The translations under genes were made by a program, and so were the position numbers. A DNA stretch of 64,000 bases, from contig LSRX01000254.1 in assembly GCA_001939145.1 (NCBI GenBank), forward strand, positions 30,843-94,842. Reading direction: 5' to 3'. Source of the stretch: Symbiodinium microadriaticum (Eukaryota > Sar > Dinophyceae > Suessiales > Symbiodiniaceae). The notes under the pieces are model-generated. The model made no database searches, was not told where the DNA came from, and saw nothing but the letters and a program-made list of their open reading frames with translations. Below, piece by piece: positions 1-11,300 of this stretch (position 1 is the stretch's first letter; every line of letters begins with the position of its first letter).

Positions 1-112
1 TTTATAAGCAAAGCTGTCCATGTGTCCTTGCTGCTTCATGAAAAGGACTGTCCCTTGCAGTTCGATTCCAAACCTTTGCTTTTCCTGCATGTTGTGCCAC
101 CACAAGACACGG
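1..112 (-). CDS. Candidate exon, truncated by the window edge
   Basis: Read on the minus strand the segment is open to the left edge. After a plausible acceptor (ACATGCAG then GAA) it encodes a peptide starting EKQRFGIELQGTVLFMKQ, with normal protein composition and no trace of the flanking telomere-like repeat. The reading frame stays open upstream for about seven more codons (LWWHNMQ), so the true 5' boundary is uncertain. It probably belongs to the same minus-strand gene as the exon at 733-666, but the phase at that junction does not fit directly, so an exon may be missing. No family recognised. Confidence 0.4.
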
Positions 113-665
113 TTTAATTAGGTTTTAGAGTTTAGGGTTTAGGATGGCTTAGGGAGAGCCAAATCACTGCATCATCTCTTCTCTTCACAGCCCACCCCCC
201 AATCATTCTTTTAATTCTGACCCCCCACTTTCCTTTAATGTGAACCCCCTCATCCCTGGACCCCTTGGGGAGCGGGGGGGGCCCCCCCCCCTATTATTGC
301 GACCCTCGGATTAAGTCCAAAGCCCTACCCCTTAAACCCTAAACCGCTAAATCCTAAGCTCTATCGTACAAAACCCTAACCCTGAATCCTAAGCTCTACT
401 GTGCAAACCTCAAGCCCTGAATTCCGCAATCCTCCAAAGAGCCAAATGAGATTTTAACAAGTGTCTCTACGATGTACTTTCACGTCGCATCGCTCCCCCC
501 CCTTAAAGCCCATAATAATTCAGAACACACCACTCTCAAACTCCCTCCAACCTCCATAATCTTGTACAGTAGAAATATATATAATGGAAAACAATTTCAT
601 AAACTGAATTTCACATTATAGCTTATTAGAATATTTTATGATGTAGTACAATAAAATGTCATAAC

Positions 666-733
666 CTCCGTTCGGCTGGCCGAGTTGCGGCCCCTTCCTC
701 CAGGCGGGGATCGTTCTGGTACTTCGCTGCATC
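666..733 (-). CDS. Candidate internal exon, 68 nt
   Basis: Bounded by an acceptor GAAAGCAG and a donor GTTATG. Frame 0 reads DAAKYQNDPRLEEGAATRPA and ends with two bases of a codon. The hydrophilic, charged composition contrasts with the repeat-derived flanks. A second, longer open frame on the same strand covers 818-636, so the frame choice rests on the splice sites. Product unknown. Confidence 0.42.
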
Positions 734-1547
734 CTGCTTTCATGGCTGTGGCGCTGTTCACCGATGCGAATCTGTGAAGGTCCACGGGTATGATGCCGGC
801 TCTTCTTGGCGGAAGCAAGCTTTCAAGACTTAGGGCATTATACGGTTTTGGAGTTCTAGAGAGTGCTCAGGGGATAAAAACGTTTGGAGTTTACGGTTCC
901 CGAGGCTCCAGCCGAATTCCCGATTCAAGCTTCCTGGTCCCGGTTGGGGGGTATCAGAGAGGCTTTTACAGAGAGTTCCGCCTACCTGAGCCAAACTTCC
1001 TTTATGCAAGATGCCTACGCATGTTCGTTGTTTGCTGCAGGGACCCTAACAATCAGACCAGGGTTTAGGGTTTAGGGTTGAGGGTTTAGGGTTGAGGGTT
1101 CCTTTGTAAACCCTAAGGAATAATGTTGGTACTTATTTAAGCTTCTGGACTAGAACCCCCCAGAACCCCTTGGTTTAAGAGCTACCGGGCTCTCGCGGCA
1201 GTAATGGGGGGTTTAGGGTGGTGTAAGGGTTTAGGGTTTCAGGGGAGTTTAGGATTTAGAGATCTGAGTTTAGCATGGTGGTTTCTGGATTTGGGGTGCA
1301 ATCACAGTGCCTCCGGAAACCCTAAACCTTAAACCCTAAACCCTAAAGCCTAAACCCTAAGGTCGTGGATTTAGGTTTTAGGGCAAGGGGTAGAAGGTCA
1401 AGGGCTCTTAGGGTTTAGGCTTTGGCCCTTTGGTTGGGATTGAGGATTCTAGCACAGAAGTCTACACTGGGACATAATATGAAAACCTTGCAAGGAAAGT
1501 AGGTCGTGGTATGTGTAGTTGCAACCGACTTTCTTTTCGTAATATAC

Positions 1548-1795
1548 GATGAACATGATGGGGGATCCTCGGGAGCACCATGACTACATCACTAATCAGG
1601 ATCCTCTACTTGGAGGTTCATGGGCAGTTGTAAGTAGGGTTATAAGTCCCCTACTATGGGTTATAAGTATAGTTTAACCCTATTTTAACTACCCATGAAC
1701 CTCCAAGTATAACACCCCTGATTACCGAATGGCTGGGGCCTTCCAGAACTTCACCTGGATCTGTCCCGTCTCATCGTGAAGCTGCAGCTGGAATC
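1548..1795 (-). CDS. Two exons separated by a palindromic-element intron
   Basis: Exon 1 is 1795-1726: acceptor AACCCAG, peptide FQLQLHDETGQIQVKFW, donor GTAATC, ending with two bases of a codon. Exon 2 is 1603-1548: acceptor AAGTAGAG, then one base completing the codon, peptide ILISDVVMVLPRIPHHVH, ending near GTATAT. The phases agree (2 to 1). The 122-nt intron (1725-1604) is almost entirely an inverted-repeat element. The first peptide has alternating beta-strand character and recalls the 'vDesGeI' strand of OB-fold proteins such as RPA, but this is only a resemblance over about 17 residues. The upstream exon is not resolved; 2290-2190 is open in several frames. Confidence 0.5.
1607..1709. 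repeat. Palindromic element, family 1 (introner-like)
   Basis: Arms TACTTGGAGGTTCATGG and its reverse complement bound a less conserved centre containing TAAGTAGGG and its complement. The same element recurs at 29672-29804, 31789-31901 and 40363-40477, with a half copy at 31684-31716. Here it occupies nearly the whole intron 1725-1604, and the acceptor AG follows the right arm after two bases. No coding capacity; non-autonomous MITE-like. Confidence 0.85.
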
Positions 1796-2297
1796 CTGGG
1801 TTCTTGCTTATGGGCAGCGGCCAGGTGTGAAAAATGCATAAAGGCAAACCCTTAGGGTTTAGGGTTTAGGGTTTCCTTAAATCCTAAGCCCAAGTTGAGA
1901 AGAGAAAGTACATTTAAAAGAAGTATCCGAAAATGCCACCGAGAATCCGGCCCCTCCGCTGTAGACCACACGGCGCCGGATCTGTCCTGGGCAAGGACGA
2001 TGGAGAGCCCAGGACCTGGAAACCCAGACTCCAGGCGCCTTTCGGAAATCTTTGAAGCCCCTTAACCCTAAACCCTAAATTTACTAAACCCCAAGCCCCA
2101 AACCCTAAATGCATTAATTAAACCCTAAACCCCAAAACCCCAAAACCCCAAGCCCCAAACCATCCATAAAACCACCAAGCCGGCGGGTCCTTTCACGCCA
2201 TCCATCAGGCGCAGCGTATCCACGTTGCGGATGGTTCGCAGAGGCCCGGAGCCAGCGAGCTCTCGCTGCTCCTGGGGCTCTCAGACCCAAAGCCCCT

Positions 2298-2393
2298 CTA
2301 CCCCTACGCCCCTAAGTAGTTCCGTTGTAGGGTTTATGTTTAGAGTCCTATAAGGCAATCCCAAAAAGGAACTACTTAGGGGCCTATGGGTAG
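2298..2393. repeat. Palindromic element, family 2
   Basis: Inverted arms of the form CTACCCCTACGCCCCTAAGT and its complement around a centre containing CCTATAAGG. Related copies are at 45578-45676 and, more diverged, 15893-15996. On the minus strand an AG acceptor (GGGGTAGAG) lies directly after the element, but the adjoining exon near 2290-2190 is open in several frames and was not resolved. Confidence 0.75.
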
Positions 2394-2804
2394 TTAAGAA
2401 ACTTATACCCGAAGTTAAAGGAAACTACATTTGGGAGTTTAGGGTATCAGGGCTTCTATACGGCCTCTATAAGATATATAGACCTTCTATAAGGCTCCTA
2501 TCACGGTAGCTACCCACCTGAAAATGTCCTAGATGAAAGCTGAAGTACGACCCGTCATAAGTATGAGTGAAGGGGTGCTTCAGAGGTATGAACCCTAAAC
2601 CCTAATCCCGAAGCAACAAGCGGCTCCAGGATTTCTGGAATTAGACTTCGGGGTCCGATGGGGTGTGGGGGGCATTCAAGGTTTTGGGCTTTGGGTACCG
2701 TTTCACACTATACGGGTAAGTTCGAATCATCAACCCTAAACCCTCAACCCGATTCTAAACCCTGAGCCCTAAACCCTAAACCCACTCTCAAAGCTTTTGG
2801 GAAC

Positions 2805-2858
2805 GGTTGTCCTTCGGTGTGGGCGCCGGCGAATCAGCGCCCGCACCCGCTGAGCGGC
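2805..2858 (-). CDS. Candidate exon, 54 nt, phase 0/0
   Basis: Acceptor AGTTCTCTCGAG preceded by a pyrimidine-rich tract, donor GTTCCC, 18 codons (AAQRVRALIRRRPHRRTT). GC-rich island between telomere-like repeats. Arginine-rich composition can arise from GC bias, and other frames are open, so support is modest. Confidence 0.28.
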
Positions 2859-3635
2859 CTCGAGAGAACTTGAAAATTGGTTTACGCAACCCTGAACCCT
2901 AAACCCTAAATCTTATAAATTTTAGGGCTTACGGCTCTGGGCTTAGGACTTGGGTCTGGGGTTTAGAGAGTAGAGCTTATGTTTTTTGTGCGCAGGGGCT
3001 TTTTGGCTTTAGGTGTAGGTTGTGGCTTTAACGGCTTGCTGCCTTGGGGCGCCGAGCTCACCTTAAACTTTCCATAACCTTATCCATTTTTGTAGTTTCA
3101 TGTTCTTAAACCCAAATACGGAATCTATAGGGGCACTACAAAAAAGAGTATGTTCCGGTCGGGCTTTGGAGCTAAGCATACATAGGACTCCGCGCATCAG
3201 GGCTTAGGGATTATATAATACAGTGGGGCTACAGAGCGCATTGGGCTGTAGACTGAACCCTAAACCCTATAAACCCCAAACCCTAAACCCTAAAACTTAA
3301 ACCCTAAACCCTAAAACCCTAAACCCTAAATAAAGCCCTAAACCCTAAAACCCTAAACCCTAATCCCTAAACCGACGCCCGGAAGCTACTCTAGGGCATC
3401 CGACAGCCGCACAGCAGTCTCTGGACTCTAGATGCTGAAGCTTGTTCAACCCCGGGGCTCCAGTTTCCTACATATTCGGAAAATATCGGTGTATAGGGTT
3501 TAGGGTTACATAAAGTCTTGCATATTGGGAAATATTGGCTTTAGGGCTTAGGGCTTTGGGTTACGTAAAGTGTATAGTTAGGGTTACATAAAGTGTAGGG
3601 TTTAGGGTTACATAAAGTGTATGGTTGGAAACCTG

Positions 3636-4101
3636 CTACTTAGGTAACTGGAGCCCGAGGGAACTAGGAAAAGCCTTGCTGCAGGCGCTGCGCAGAGCTT
3701 GGCCGGCTGTTTTGAGAAGTCGAAGGGGTTCAGGGATTCAGGGTTTAGGGTTTGGGGATTCAGGGTTTATTAGGGTTTGGGGTTTAGGGTTTAAGGATTC
3801 AGGGTTAGGATGCTGCTTTGAAGCGGCAACCGCCACTACCGCTAGACGTTGAAGCCTGCAAGTCGTCAGCGATGGCAGTCGTAAAGCCCGAAACCAAAGA
3901 GCCCTGAAGCACTGAACCCCTAGAATCTAAACCAACACATGGGTAGTTCTCTAAAACGTCTCCAATTTAGTGGGGCACCCTTATTTACAGGACCCCAAAA
4001 CGGACCCTAGTTTAGAGAGCTACCCACGTGACTCTCGAGCCCGAACCCTCTGCCGTCCAGTTGCTGTTTCTCGTCGGTGTCGCGACCGGTCTCTCGGTCT
4101 C
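3636..4101 (-). CDS. 3' end of a split gene: three phase-consistent exons and a stop
   Basis: Exon 4101-4028 starts after CCCGTACAAG in phase 0 (ETERPVATPTRNSNWTAEGS) and ends at donor GTGGGT. Exon 3919-3840 starts after GATTCTAG, completes the codon and reads GSVLQGSLVSGFTTAIADDL, ending at GTAGTG. Exon 3706 onward starts after TCTCAAAACAG (GQALRSACSKAFPSSLGLQL) and reaches TAG at 3638-3636. Phases match at both junctions (2 to 1, 1 to 2). The first intron (4027-3920, 108 nt) is a family-6 palindrome. The upstream continuation at about 4350-4185 is coding-like, but its frame is unresolved. The 3706 exon is also open in a second frame up to a GTTTCC donor, so termination here is an inference. 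Product unknown. Confidence 0.5.
3937..4027. repeat. Palindromic element, family 6, forming an intron
   Basis: Arms GGGTAGTTCTCTAAA and its complement GTTTAGAGAGCTACCC. A second copy is at 60818-60928, and a lone arm sits beside the family-2 element near 45569-45583. On the minus strand the element end reads CAC then GTGGGTAGC, so the donor GT lies inside or beside the terminal repeat, as in the 60-kb copy. Confidence 0.8.
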
Positions 4102-4610
4102 CTTGTACGGGAATTGACAATGATTAGACAAGGGGCGTTTAGGGCATGTTATGATATCTTGCATCTCTAATACAGAGAGTAGGATACCTTGTTTCACATG
4201 CAGATACTGTTCCTGAGGTTGAGACCACTATTCTGGGTTGGCAGGTGCGTTGGACTTGAGGTCTGGATTGTAGATGGTCTATCGCCTTGTTGGGTATAGA
4301 ATGGTTTTGCGATTGAATCTTTCCAAGGTTCCTCAAAGGCGTGGGCGAGCAGGTGAAGCCCTAAACCCGGGCTCGACACTCGCACAATGGAGTTTAAACC
4401 CTAAACCATAAACCGTATCCTAAACCCTAAACCCCTGTAAACCCTAAACCCTCGAGATTTCGGATGGAAAACTCAATAGACTGGCATCTCTCGCCCTTGA
4501 AAAGAGGCTTTAAGAATCAGAGTAGGCTTTCGAGTCACGCTCTTGCAGAGTTAGATGCGGACAATATGGCGACGCCTACTTTTTCAGGCGTCTATACACC
4601 TCTGTGTGTA

Positions 4611-4611
<1 letters not shown>

Positions 4612-4649
<38 letters not shown>

Positions 4650-4690
4650 CTCTCTCTCTCTCTCTGTGTGTTATATATATATATGAGATT
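4612..4690. repeat. Microsatellite (TA)n/(TC)n
   Basis: Alternating TA run, then TC run, then TA run. It interrupts the reading frames around it; no gene assigned. Confidence 0.95.
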
Positions 4691-4811
4691 CATATCCAGG
4701 TGGAGGTTTCCGAAATAACTTTTTAAAGCTCCTGCAGAAGAACCCTGATAGATCTCTATAGAACCCGGATAGTAGCCTTATAGTGCCACTGTAGAACCAA
4801 AACTTGCAGAC

Positions 4812-4858
4812 CTGCTCAACCCTTGGCCCATTTCCTCGAAAGGCGACGCAGGGCGCTC
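4812..4858 (-). CDS. Candidate exon, 47 nt
   Basis: Good acceptor (TTTGTGTTTGACAG) and donor GTCTGC bound ERPASPFEEMGQGLS plus two bases of the next codon. It probably belongs to the gene ending at 3636 or to its upstream neighbour. Product unknown. Confidence 0.38.
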
Positions 4859-4932
4859 CTGTCAAACACAAACCGCGAGACCCCCGAGTTCCTCAAAGAT
4901 TGGAATGAGGTTTAGGCTTAGGGCTTTAGGGT

Positions 4933-4983
4933 TCAAGGTTTATGGGGTCGTCGACTTCAAGGTTTATGGGGTCGTCGACTTCA
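4933..4983. repeat. 25-bp tandem duplication
   Basis: The unit AAGGTTTATGGGGTCGTCG plus ACTTC occurs twice head to tail. A simple local duplication beside telomere-like repeat. Confidence 0.85.
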
Positions 4984-5224
4984 GTGTTACATTAACCCAC
5001 CAAAATATACCTATCTTTCTTGGGGGTTCCTCATTATATGACTTGGGTATATAAGTCCTTATGTATGGGCCTTCGGTGGACAAGGTATGCTATAGAAGGG
5101 ATTTAGAAGAGCGTTCGGTTTGTTTAGGGTTTCATGAAAGCCTATCCTTAGAATGAGGTGCTGTGGGATGTTGCAGCTTTACATCGCCGTCTGCAGCCTC
5201 TGAACTGCGACGGCGGCTTAGGTT

Positions 5225-5342
5225 GTATCCCTAAGGGTCCATGTACCGAAATGGTAGATACTTTCGCCTTAACGTAGTCCCTATTTGGGTACTTTGGGGC
5301 CAAAGTATCTACTAGTTAGGTACATGGACCCTTAAGGTATAC
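5225..5342. repeat. Palindromic element, family 3
   Basis: Arms GTATCCCTAAGGGTCCATGT and complement. A second copy is at 61405-61515. On the minus strand it is flanked by GTATAC at its 5' side and ends just upstream of an acceptor (ACAACCTAAG), followed by an open segment at 5218-5170, so it is another candidate introner. Confidence 0.78.
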
Positions 5343-5344
5343 GT

Positions 5345-7240
5345 AATGCTTGGGATGTAGGGTAGGGGTAAGTGTCTACATGGTTGCGGTGGCCAGGCTT
5401 TGGGAGGCTTGGAGCGCCCATGAGCGTTTGAGTTGCGATTGGTCCCAGTCCGAAAGCCGTGCATTTAGGGTTCAGTGTTTTTTCCGGCGCGAGGGCGGAT
5501 GCGGGGGGCGGGAGGTTGGGATTTAAGGTCTAGGGATTGAGGGCTTGAGGAACCTTGCATTCTGATGGCCCTAAACCCTAAAACCCTAAACCCTAAATTC
5601 TAAAACCTAAAACCCTAAACCCTAAAACCTAAACATTCTGATGGCTGACCTTTGGGCGGTTGACAGAACTTGGAATACCTCAGCAAGGAAGGCGCAGTGG
5701 CTACGTACTAACATAATGTAGGAGGCCATCACAATTAGAATAGGGCTTCGAGTGATATATTGTTGTAGCATACCTAAAGTGGGGACTATCAGGGAATAGC
5801 TATCACCAGAGATTCCCTAAACCCCTAAACCCCTAAACCTTAAACCGTGAACCCTAAACCCTAAACCCCTAAACCCCTAAGCCCTAAGGCTTATATTCAA
5901 ACCTAAACCCTATACCCTAGATGGAATCGTGAGCGTGTGCGGCCGCACAGCAGGAACCTGGTCCAAACCATGAGCGACCTGACAAACCAAAAACTTCCTG
6001 CCTACTGTAAACCTTAAACCCCAAACCTCTCAACCCGAAACCCCAGATCCCTAAACTCTAAATCCTAAACCCTAGACCCAACCTCTCCACCCTAAACCCC
6101 AAATCCCCCAAACTCTAAATCCTAAACCCTTAAATTAAACCCAACCTCTCAACCCGAAACCCCAAATCCCTAAAACGACTGAACAAGCCAGGCATTTATT
6201 TCCGAAGACCAGGCCTTTATTTCCGAGGGCTGCTGCCGCTGCTGCGGCTTTTGAAGAATGCACCGAAGATGGAACCTTAGGATCATACAGTAAAGTTCAT
6301 CTGATTAAAGAATGCAACTCGTGCTAGTCGTTGAAAGCCGAGGGCAAATTACAAACAACAATAAAAATCACACGAATAACGACGAGAGCTGCAGAATTAT
6401 CGGCCCTGATCGATGGATGACTTGCGGCCAGATGAAATAGCACGTCAATCAGCAATAAAGGTTGCAATCGCAGTGCTACTCGCAATATGACTCAGGATAG
6501 GTCGTAGGCTGATGCGGCCACGGCTTCGGCACCGCATTTCACATCGGTGTCGTGCAGCATACCCCAACCCCTTGCTGCGTAATGCAGCAACCTTAATGAT
6601 TGCCAATAAGTCTTTACGGGCTCCTTGTCATACTTGTACGAATAATGTAGCTCAAAAGTATCGAGGACCCGGATTTATTGAGAGCCCCACCACCTGAAGC
6701 CTCTTTACCTATTGGATTTAGAGTTCTCGGAAACCCGAACATTACACCACGACCCCCCGAAGCTCCAAAACTGCAATTCATGGACCTAAATGACTAGAAT
6801 AGGGGTTTGGAGTAGATCGTGCTTTAAATTAAGTAAACAGGGACCATAAAGGACTACGACTACGACTACGACGACGACGACGACGACGACTACTACTACT
6901 ACTAATTACTACGACGATGATGACGAAAAAATAGATTTGAATTATTCCGACCCATATAGTCTGCCATGAATACAGCCAGGACACAGGTCGTCTGCGGCAA
7001 CGCACTCCTGGGTTTGCTGTTTGGTTTCGTCGTTATAGCTTTTTGGGTTTCCCGGTTAGTGCTTTCCCTAAGGGTCCATGTGTGCGGGTGGTTAAGGTTT
7101 GCTGCATGTAAGGCCCTAAAGCCCCTAAACCTGAACCCTAAACCCTAAATCCTAAACCCTGAACCCTAGACCCTAAACCTTACTGCAAGTCTCCAAACCC
7201 TCATCGCAATACTAAACCCAACCTCCGTCTAAAAAGCACT
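5345..7240. other. Spacer or intron DNA with telomere-like blocks
   Basis: Contains CCCTAAA-type runs at 5570-5630, 5810-5900 and 6000-6175, a duplicated TTTATTTCCGA segment at 6190-6220, and a CGA/CTA trinucleotide run at 6853-6905. A short coding-like minus segment around 6655-6620 (YKYDKEP before GTAAAG) is the only exon candidate; it was not promoted further. Confidence 0.5.
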
Positions 7241-7293
7241 CAGCCAAGTGTCCACGGGCGACTTCATGACTGCCTCGATCTCCTGCACTGCCG
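7240..7293 (-). CDS. Candidate exon
   Basis: After acceptor CCGGAGTTGAG the minus strand reads AVQEIEAVMKSPVDTWLSA, an amphipathic segment unlike the flanking repeats. It ends at a possible donor GTGCTT, or runs on to TAG at 7231-7229. Product unknown. Confidence 0.38.
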
Positions 7294-7611
7294 CTCAACT
7301 CCGGTTAAAGCCATGTTTAAGGACCTGCATTTTGGGTTTAGGGTTTTGGGTTTTGGGTTTAGGGTTTTGGGTTTAGGGTTTAGGGTTTAGGGTTATACCC
7401 AAACCCACAATAACCAGAAATCTAAACCCATATCCAGAACTCTCTAAGTTCACTGTCTCAGTATTTCCGGCTTGCGAGAAGAACCACAGAATATAGGCGA
7501 CACATCGATCCAACCCCAAAGACTATGTCACACTCAACACTAGAACTACGATTCGAAACAAGCGTAATGGTATGCAGTGCACGAACAAGACTGATAATCA
7601 TCATGTAATTC

Positions 7612-7663
7612 GGTGTGTGTGTGTGCATATGTATATATGTATACATGTTTATGATACACACAC

Positions 7664-7694
<31 letters not shown>

Positions 7695-7790
7695 TGTATG
7701 TATGTATGTATGTATGTATGTATATGTGTGTATATGTGTGTGTGTACATATATACATGTGTGTATATATATATATGCATATGTATATATT
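7612..7790. repeat. Microsatellite (GTAT)n with GT/AT runs
   Basis: Long GTAT tetranucleotide array with flanking alternating GT and AT. All long frames here are low-complexity artefacts. Confidence 0.95.
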
Positions 7791-8162
7791 TTTATAGGGT
7801 TGAGGGCTTTAGGCCTCAGGGTGTGAGGGTTCAGGCTTCAGAATTCTGGGCTTAGCCTTGAATCAGCTTTTGCGTAGGCTTTAGGGTTTGGGGCAGAGGG
7901 TGTAGGCTCTGAGGCTTTGGTTTGGGGTTCAAGGCGTAGGATTTGGGACCCTGAATGGAAATCCTCCTTATACTCCCAAGTCCTACAAGCTCAACCCCAA
8001 AAGCCCTGAACCCTAGAGACCCTCGAAACCTAGACACCATCAGCCAAAGCCCCTAAACTTGGCCCTAAACCCTGAAAGCCTAAACCTCTAAAACCTCTAA
8101 AGCCCCCAAGCCCTAAACCTCTAGATGCCTAAGCCCTAAAACCCTGAGCCCTGAGCCCTTCT

Positions 8163-8260
8163 GTTGATGATATAAATCCTGCATTACCTTCAGGACCCCA
8201 AACTATGGGAAGTATGGCATATTCCTTATTATGGGTGCTGCAGGACTTTATATCATCAAC
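8163..8260. repeat. Palindromic element, family 5
   Basis: Arms GTTGATGATATAAA and TTTATATCATCAAC enclose an inner inverted segment with CCTGCA. Single copy in the window, similar in size and organisation to the other palindromes. Confidence 0.8.
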
Positions 8261-8324
8261 CGTGGGTAGCATTAGACCCCTTAAAGGGGACCCTTCTTAG
8301 CCCTACTTATGGCCCTCTACGGAC

Positions 8325-11300
8325 CTTATTGCCCAACAAATCGCCTCCTTGAAAGCCCTAAACCCTAAACCCTAAGCCCTAAACCCACAGACCGTACTTC
8401 AAGAATCGCCTCCTTGAAAGCCGTGGGCCCGCCCATGTTCCAGAGGAGAGCCGAAAGGAAGGAGACGCGATAGTGCCACGCCTGGTACGTCGTGTCAGAC
8501 CTGAGCCAGTTTTTTTTTTTTTTTTTGGGGGGGGGGGGGGGGGGGGCGCATGTAGTCTATGGGGTGTAGGGGCTCGGGCTTGCTGGGTATCAGCTGTTTT
8601 TTTGACCCTCCTTCCTCCCAGCGCTCCAACGCATTACTGAAAGATGCCGGTATCGCCCAGGAGGCGTGCAGAGTAGCTTACAGCCCGATATACGACAAGG
8701 GGCATAGTGGATCTGTTCACAGATCTGTAGCGGGCAGAGTCGTCATACCAGCAACATCTGCATCTGGCAACAGCACTAGCATACAGTTCGACTGATTGGG
8801 GTTTCGGGACCACAAGCATACCACGGTAGCAAGGCGTAGCAAGGATCGAAAGACTAGCTTTTCTGCTCCCTGAAACCCTAAAATCCCATCATTTTCTGCT
8901 CCAAGCCTGAAGGTGCACAGCTCCTGGAGATGGCGGCGCTGGTCCTCGCCTGCGGAGGACCGGCACATCCGGCCCAACAGGCCGCCGAAGGATGCGAACC
9001 TGGACTCGCTGGCGCTCGAGGGGGGAAGTGGGAGAGTGGATCCCTTTAGCATTCCTTTTGAAAGCCCTTAATAATAATCCCTCTATATTCCCCTTACGGG
9101 GGAGTAGGGAAGTGGGAGAGTGGAACCCTTTAGCATTCCTTATAAAAGCCCTTGTACAGTGATAATCCCTCTATTCCCCTTAAGGGGAGTGGGGAAGTGG
9201 GACAGTGGATCCCAGCTCTTACATCGTGGCCCCTTAGATTCCCTCCTCCACTCCAGTAGGTTGAAAAACAGGGGCTTGGGTATTCATCGACTTTTGGGTG
9301 TTAGGGTTTAGTCCTGAGGGCTTGGGGTTTAGGATTTAGGGTTTATGATGCGTTTCAGGTTTAGGGCGTAGGGTTTCAGGTTTAGGGCATCGGGTTTAGG
9401 GTGTAAGGTTTAGACTATCAGAGAGACTTCCCGTGGAAACAGCTGGTTTTGAGCGTTGTCGAAGACGAGGCACCAGAAGGACTCCGAAGCCTGCAGCCCT
9501 AACCTTGAACTGCAAAACCCTGCCAACTGGGCTTAGGGTTTAGGGCTTAGGGCCCTAAGCCCTAACCTTGAACTCCAAAACCCCGCAACTAAAACCCGAA
9601 AGCCCCACCATCCCAAATTGCCAAACCCTAGGACTCAAGCCCTACAACCTTAAGCCCCTAAGCCCTGAAGACGCCTTCAGGCCTAAATCGAGGGTTTTTG
9701 AGCGGCCCCTTGTTGAGGAACTTTTGTTAAGTTGCTTCAGTCGAGATCTATAGTACATAACACTAGCACTCTTATTTTGGTAACTTGAAATAAGTTGGAG
9801 TCAGTTAACCCTCAGCCCTGAAGCGTAATGTTCCCAGAGACTCCAATATCCCTTAACTAAGGAATATACCTTAATTCTTATTAGGGTTCCTATTATAATT
9901 TAAGGTATATTCCTTAATTAAGGGATATTGGAGTCTCTGGGTTGGGTGCAAGCGATCCAGCCACCTTGCGTCAAAACAAAACGTGGTCGGAATCTGGGTT
10001 AGGTGAATGGGTAGGGTCCCTTTGAAGGTCCTTTTTACAGGGGTTTCCGTATTATTTTGGGGGGTACCCGAATACGGTTTAGAAGCCGTTTCTTGGGCAT
10101 TGGAGTTTCGGGTTAAGGGTTTTGGGATCGTTTGTTTGGGGGGTTTAGGGTCTTGGGTTTAAGACATCGGGCTAGCCACATGTATTGCCATTTATACTTA
10201 TTTAGATAAAGTTAGACTAGGGCTTGCGGGGTATGCTGTACTATACTTATACTAGGGAACCACAGGGATAGAAAGCCCAACTATTGACTCTTGGTTCCGG
10301 CTTCGGAATCGAAAATTTCTGCCCTTGTCAAGGTGCTGCACGCATCCGCAGGAGAACCCGCTGCCACGCTCACCGAGCCTTTGGTTCCCGAAGAGGGCTT
10401 CAGGCCGTGCACCAAAGCAGCGAGTTCGTGCTGGGTTTGCATTTGTTGGGTGTCGGTTTTTTCGTTCTGATAACGAGATGTTTCAACCACTACCACAGGA
10501 GGGCTTGTAAAGTATGTATAAACATGCACTTTTGGCGCCGTGTGCGTCGACGCTGAGGAGTGCGTAGTATTTTATGCAGGTTTCAGGTGTGCTATGGCTT
10601 GGCTTTCTCGGGCTCCCGGGCTGTAAGAGTGAGGCGCATGATGCTTCTCTGTGGATTAGGGCTGCTAAATTTCGTACTCTGCTTCTAAGGCATGTTAATG
10701 CTAGTAATGCTCGTGCGTGTGTCTGTTGGTCTGTTGTTGTAAGACACATTACTTTAGATTCTGGTGGCATTGCATACTCACTACTTAACGCCTTGAGGGC
10801 ATGAGTGTAGTTGGCTTAGAAGGAAGCCAAGGCAAGGCTCAGGGTCTTCGGGCTTCAAGCTTACGGATTCCTGGCTTTTCTAAACAGCATGGTTCATGCT
10901 TGAAAGCCTGAGGGCCTTAGCCTCCTCGCAAAAGGCCTCCATTTTCTTGAGCACAACCGCCATAAACGCTGAGCACTCAGCACTAGACCAAGAACCCCAA
11001 AACCCCAAAACCCTGAAACCCGCAACCCCTAGACCCTAAACCCTAAACCCTAAACCCCTAAACCCTAAACCCCGCAATCCAAAAAGCCCACGCAAGAGAT
11101 CTGAACTCAAGCAGTCACCGAGGCTCAGCTGTTGAAACACGAAGCCCTTGTTCGCGAAGAACGTCAGCTTACTAAGGGAAATGTCATTCTCGCTCGCTTC
11201 CTTGGCAAACCCTGGGTTTTCTCGCGGCTCCGGGCGAGAACCAACCTAACGCAAACCCGACATGCTCAAGCCAGGAATGTACGAACGCGAGACCAACCCT

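Noticed and set aside
7458..7855. Several 60-99-codon frames on both strands
   Set aside because: Entirely created by GTAT/GT microsatellite (Tyr-Val, His-Thr, Cys-Met runs).
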